This document shows positions 4,454 to 7,509 of a stretch of 7,509 bases of DNA, one piece after another. Origin of the DNA: Dehalococcoidia bacterium (GTDB lineage Bacteria > Chloroflexota > Dehalococcoidia > SM23-28-2). The notes under the pieces were generated by a model that was not told where the DNA came from, ran no database searches, and saw only the letters and a list, made by a program, of their open reading frames with translations. The stretch is from positions 1 to 7,509 of the forward strand of contig JALHUG010000058.1 of assembly GCA_022866185.1 (NCBI GenBank). Reading direction: 5' to 3'. The translations under genes were made by a program, and so were the position numbers. Each line of letters starts with the position of its first letter. Within the stretch, counting starts at the first letter, position 1.

Positions 4454-5901
4454 AGAGCTTGCAGATGGTGCCTATAGCGCCCGTGGCGCTGCTGGCGGCG
4501 GCCTCCAGGCGGAGGGTATTTGCACGAGTGGGCCTGGCGGTGGCCCTGGCGGTCAGCCTCCTGTGGATGGGCGTCCACGGGGCCCAGGCTGACAGCTTCA
4601 ACCCCAGCTTCACCGTGAGCGTCGCCAATCCGGTGGCCGACACCCCATCCGACTTCACCGTCGATACTCACATTCCCGATGGCGACGTTTACTACTCGTT
4701 CTCCATTACCTTTCGGCCAACCGCGTGGCAGTTCACACCAAGCGACGAGTTGAAGCTCGGCGTTCCGCACAGCACGGTGGATGCCTCCTTCCAGGCGGGA
4801 CTCATGAACGGCCCCTGCAACACCCCGCTGACTCTCCACTGGGACATGCTGTACGCGACCACGGACAAGTCCCAAACGGTGACCTACAAGGACGGCTTCA
4901 AGGACTCCAACGGCGACGGCAACCTCGACTTCATCGACATGTACCCTGACTTCAACGACCGCATCCTCGGGCCCGCCCAGCCCTCCATGCGGACGGTGGG
5001 CATCGCGGACCTGTCAGGGACGAAGGTGCTCCTACAAATAATGTCGTATGAGTCGGGCGCGACTCTCTACGGGCGAACCCTCGATCCGGCCCTGGGTTAC
5101 CCTGTCGTGTCCTTGCTCAATAACGTGGGCGATCCCCAAGCTGTACCGGCGCCCGCTGGCGTGACGGACACCTGCTCGCCCTTCGACACCACCGTCGTAA
5201 GCTTCGGGACCGCTCCGGACGGCACCGTCCAGATCAAGAATCCCAAGGAGCCCGGCACGTACACCTTCTCGGTCCTGGAAGTCGGCCAGCGTGACGCCGA
5301 CGGCGACGGGATCGAGAACAGCCTCGACCCCTGCCCTCTCACTGCCGATGCCGACTGGGACCCGCGAGCCGCCTCCGCCATCGGGCCGGGTGACGCCGAC
5401 GGTGATGGCCTGCCCTCCTCCTGCGACCCCGATGACAGCAAGGCCGACGCCGACCAGGACGGTGACACCTACTCCAACCGCGGGGACAACTGCCCGCTGG
5501 TGGACAACGGCGTGGCTGATGCCGACAACCAGAAGGATAGCGATCGTGACGGCATCGGCGACGCCTGCGACCCGCATGCGAACGACGCCGACAGCGAGGG
5601 CAAGGCGCCGGAGTCGTCCATGAGCCACGACGTGACCATCACCGCGGCGGCGGCCACGCCAAGCCCGACGGTCAAGGCTACACCGCCCGCAGCCACGCCC
5701 ACGACTCCGCCGGCAAAGAGCCCGACACCTACGGCTGCTGTGAAGACCGCAACACCGGCTGTTGTTGTGCCTTCCACTGGTGGAGGGGGCTTTGCATCGG
5801 ACAGCTCGCGGCCGTGGTGGCCGTTCGCGGTTGCGGGAGGCGCCGGGCTGGTGGCGCTCGCCGCAGGCGGGTGGTACGCGCGGAGGCGGTGGCTCGGCTA
5901 A
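4450..5901 (+). CDS. Exported surface protein with thrombospondin type 3 repeats, 483 aa
   Basis: The N-terminus has a basic RRR (20-22) and a hydrophobic core (about 27-41) ending in GAQA before D48, a plausible signal peptidase I site. The 26-residue region before the core is long and itself partly hydrophobic. Residues 48-280 are an unrecognised extracellular domain that includes an EF-hand-like calcium loop, DSNGDGNLDFID (152-163). Four Asp-rich TSP3-type calcium-binding repeats follow: DADGDGIENSLD (282-293), DADGDGLPSSCD (315-326), DQDGDTYSNRGD (335-346) and DSDRDGIGDACD (363-374), with nearby cysteines C295, C325, C348 and C373 that could form disulfides. A Thr/Pro/Ala linker (about 396-440) leads to VPSTGGGG (440-447), a hydrophobic segment (about 459-476) and a basic tail RRRW. 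This layout resembles an LPxTG-like or plain membrane C-terminal anchor, with the motif set 12 or so residues ahead of the membrane segment. The likely role is a calcium-stabilised cell-surface protein; its ligand is unknown. AAGGAGGG lies 5 nt before the ATG. Confidence 0.85.
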   Translation: MKSLQMVPIAPVALLAAASRRRVFARVGLAVALAVSLLWMGVHGAQADSFNPSFTVSVANPVADTPSDFTVDTHIPDGDVYYSFSITFRPTAWQFTPSDELKLGVPHSTVDASFQAGLMNGPCNTPLTLHWDMLYATTDKSQTVTYKDGFKDSNGDGNLDFIDMYPDFNDRILGPAQPSMRTVGIADLSGTKVLLQIMSYESGATLYGRTLDPALGYPVVSLLNNVGDPQAVPAPAGVTDTCSPFDTTVVSFGTAPDGTVQIKNPKEPGTYTFSVLEVGQRDADGDGIENSLDPCPLTADADWDPRAASAIGPGDADGDGLPSSCDPDDSKADADQDGDTYSNRGDNCPLVDNGVADADNQKDSDRDGIGDACDPHANDADSEGKAPESSMSHDVTITAAAATPSPTVKATPPAATPTTPPAKSPTPTAAVKTATPAVVVPSTGGGGFASDSSRPWWPFAVAGGAGLVALAAGGWYARRRWLG

Positions 5902-5919
5902 GCGGTGACCTTCAGACGC

Positions 5920-5932
5920 TCGCCGAAGGCGA
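5920..5932. terminator. Short hairpin in the convergent 91-bp gap
   Basis: TCGCC-GAA-GGCGA (5920-5932) is a 5-bp perfect stem between the convergent surface-protein and glpD genes. No run of T follows on either strand, so it is a weak terminator candidate at most. Nothing else is evident in the gap. Confidence 0.2.
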
Positions 5933-5992
5933 CATCGAACGGGGGGAGCGGATAAGGTCTGGCATCGGGGCAGCTTCTTAGCGGCGGCTGGT

Positions 5993-7509
5993 TCATCGTC
6001 GGCGGCGAAAGGCGGTCATCGCGGCCACCGCCTCGCGGTAGCGTTCCACCTGACGCTGCCGCTGCTGCGAATCCCATCCCAGCACTGTCCCCATGAGGCG
6101 AGCCGCCTCGCTCGCCGCACTCAGGCCGTGGTCGTAGTCGAAGAGCATCAGATCGGTGCGACGGGCCATGAAATCCTCCAGGGTGAGCGCCATCTCCTCC
6201 GCGGCGGCGTAGATGGCCTCCACTCCCAGGACAGAGCCGCCGGGAACCAGAGGCTGGAGCAGCTGCCGATCTGGCAGGGCGTATTCCAGCACCTTCGCGT
6301 GCTCGGTGCCATATGTGCGCACCAGCCGCTCGGCAGCCGGGCGGGGCAGCCCCCACTTTTCCTCCAGGGCGGAGGTCGTCGCTTCGGCGAAGCGTTCGAA
6401 TTCGTCCAAGTCGCCACCGGGAAGGGGACTCTCGGCCGTGCGGCAGGGCGCCGCCGACCAGCCGAAGCGCTCTCCGTCCTGCGCCAGGACACGGTCCAGC
6501 AGATCCTCGGCCATGGCCCGATAGGTGGTGAGCTTGCCACCGACGATGGTGGCCAGCCCTGGGGGATCGATCTGGATCTTGTAGTCCCTGGACACGTCCG
6601 AGGGCGAACCATCCTCGAACACCAGGGGGCGTACGCCTGCCCAGGTGGAGATCACGTCTGATGGCGACAGGTGCGCTCCCTGGAAGATGGCGTTGACCGA
6701 GCCGAGAAGGTAGTCTACATCGGCGGCGTCGGCTCGCGCCTGGTCGGGGCTGGCGGTGTAGTCTGTATCGGTTGTTCCTACGTAAGTGCAGTCCCCCAGG
6801 GGAACGGCGAACATCAGGCGATGATCGAGGCCAAAGAAGGCTACGATGGCGGACAGCTGAAGGCTGGAGCGAGGGAGCGTCAGGTGAATCCCCTTCGTCG
6901 GGCGGAGCATGTGGGCCACCCCGCCCTTGGCGCGCAGCTCGTCCGTCCAGGGGCCGGTGGCGTTGACCACCACCCGGCCGCCAACGGTGCCAGTGCGACC
7001 GTCCAGGCGGTCGCGGAAGTGGACGCCTGTCACCCGCTCCTGGTCTCGCTCAAGGTCGGTGACCTCGGCGTAGCTGACGACGGCGGCGCCGTGCTGGGCC
7101 GCCGAGCGGATGGTGATGAGGGTCAGGCGAGCGTCATCTACCAGGCAGTCGAAGTAGCGGAAGCCGCCGCGCAGCCCGTCCCGGCGCAGGGCTGGCTCGA
7201 CTCTCAGCAGCTCGTTGGTGGAGAGCATCTTGTGACGGCCAACACGGCGGGAGCCGGCCAGCAGGTCGTAGGCAACGAGGCCCACCTTCAGGCGCAGGCG
7301 GCCGTCGGGGTTGCCCTTGTAGACCGGCAGGATGTATGGGAAGGGGTGAACGAGGTGAGGGGCGATCTTCAACAGCACCTCTCGCTCTCGCAGGGACTCC
7401 CTCACCAGACGAATCTGGCGAGACTTGAGGTAGCGCAGGCCGCCGTGGATCATCTTGGACGACTTGCTGCTGGTGCCTGCGGCAAAGTCGTCTTTCTCCA
7501 GGAGGGCCA
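5993..7509 (-). CDS. glpD: FAD-dependent glycerol-3-phosphate dehydrogenase, N-terminus beyond right edge
   Basis: GlpD oxidises sn-glycerol 3-phosphate to dihydroxyacetone phosphate at the membrane and passes electrons to the quinone pool. The frame stays open to the window end: codons before the Met at 7453 read ALLEKDDFAAGTSSKSSK and run directly into MIHGGLRYL, the conserved GlpD segment after the Rossmann FAD motif. The Met at 7453 is therefore internal, and about 35-40 N-terminal residues including GxGxxG are missing off the edge. Further family motifs are VVNATGPWTDELR, YVGTTDTDY, STWAGVRPL and IVGGKLTTYRAMAEDLLDRV, followed by the C-terminal domain with EEMALTLEDFMARRTDL. The visible 504 residues fit normal length. 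The gene converges with the surface-protein gene across a 91-bp gap. No glpK or glpF is visible; they could lie beyond the window. Confidence 0.93.
   Translation of the reverse strand, partial: ALLEKDDFAAGTSSKSSKMIHGGLRYLKSRQIRLVRESLREREVLLKIAPHLVHPFPYILPVYKGNPDGRLRLKVGLVAYDLLAGSRRVGRHKMLSTNELLRVEPALRRDGLRGGFRYFDCLVDDARLTLITIRSAAQHGAAVVSYAEVTDLERDQERVTGVHFRDRLDGRTGTVGGRVVVNATGPWTDELRAKGGVAHMLRPTKGIHLTLPRSSLQLSAIVAFFGLDHRLMFAVPLGDCTYVGTTDTDYTASPDQARADAADVDYLLGSVNAIFQGAHLSPSDVISTWAGVRPLVFEDGSPSDVSRDYKIQIDPPGLATIVGGKLTTYRAMAEDLLDRVLAQDGERFGWSAAPCRTAESPLPGGDLDEFERFAEATTSALEEKWGLPRPAAERLVRTYGTEHAKVLEYALPDRQLLQPLVPGGSVLGVEAIYAAAEEMALTLEDFMARRTDLMLFDYDHGLSAASEAARLMGTVLGWDSQQRQRQVERYREAVAAMTAFRRRR

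Noticed and set aside
5290..5580. Tandem DNA repeat or CRISPR-like array from recurring GACGCCGACGG-like units
   Set aside because: The recurrence comes from Asp-rich TSP3 protein repeats. Spacing and sequence vary and there are no unique equal-length spacers.
5898..6356. 152-residue minus-strand ORF near the end of glpD
   Set aside because: It overlaps the well-supported GlpD C-terminal domain in another frame and is rich in Gly, Ala, Arg and Pro, as shadows are.

Overview
The window is GC-rich bacterial DNA with short intergenic gaps, opposing gene blocks and several good Shine-Dalgarno sites. The gene mix suggests an environmental, non-model bacterium: a GrdB-like selenoprotein, a pair of family III CoA-transferases, a secreted thrombospondin-type-3 protein with a Thr/Pro/Ala linker and a C-terminal anchor, and FAD-dependent glycerol-3-phosphate dehydrogenase. 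Chloroflexota (Dehalococcoidia/SAR202-like) is my best guess. It is an inference from gene content, not a measured assignment.

Layout. Positions 1-91 are the last codons of an IS110-family transposase, followed by an inverted repeat and a repeat-like palindrome half. A candidate sigma70 promoter (146-174) and a 5' UTR hairpin (183-214) lead into a two-gene plus-strand operon. The first gene (237-1106) is interrupted by one in-frame TGA at 744-746. I read this TGA as selenocysteine: the family match continues in the same frame on both sides, the residues form a U-x-x-C redox motif, and a perfect 7-bp stem-loop of bacterial SECIS geometry lies 16 nt downstream. The second gene (1125-1766) is a beta-phosphoglucomutase-like HAD phosphatase. 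Two CoA-transferase genes run the other way (4202-3000 and 2984-1773), 15 bp apart, and converge on the HAD gene with only 6 bp between stop codons.

A divergent intergenic region of about 250 bp (4203-4449) holds a near-consensus plus-strand promoter (TTGACA, 16 bp, TATACT) and a weaker minus-strand candidate. The plus promoter drives a 483-residue exported, calcium-binding-repeat surface protein (4450-5901). After a 91-bp gap, a glycerol-3-phosphate dehydrogenase gene lies on the minus strand and runs off the right edge without its N-terminus (5993-7509).

Functional picture. The selenoprotein and the HAD enzyme are probably co-transcribed. The two CoA-transferases may form one heteromeric enzyme that activates a carboxylic acid by CoA transfer, but neither substrate can be read from sequence. 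The most noteworthy item is the selenoprotein, which automated gene calling would split into two unrelated ORFs.
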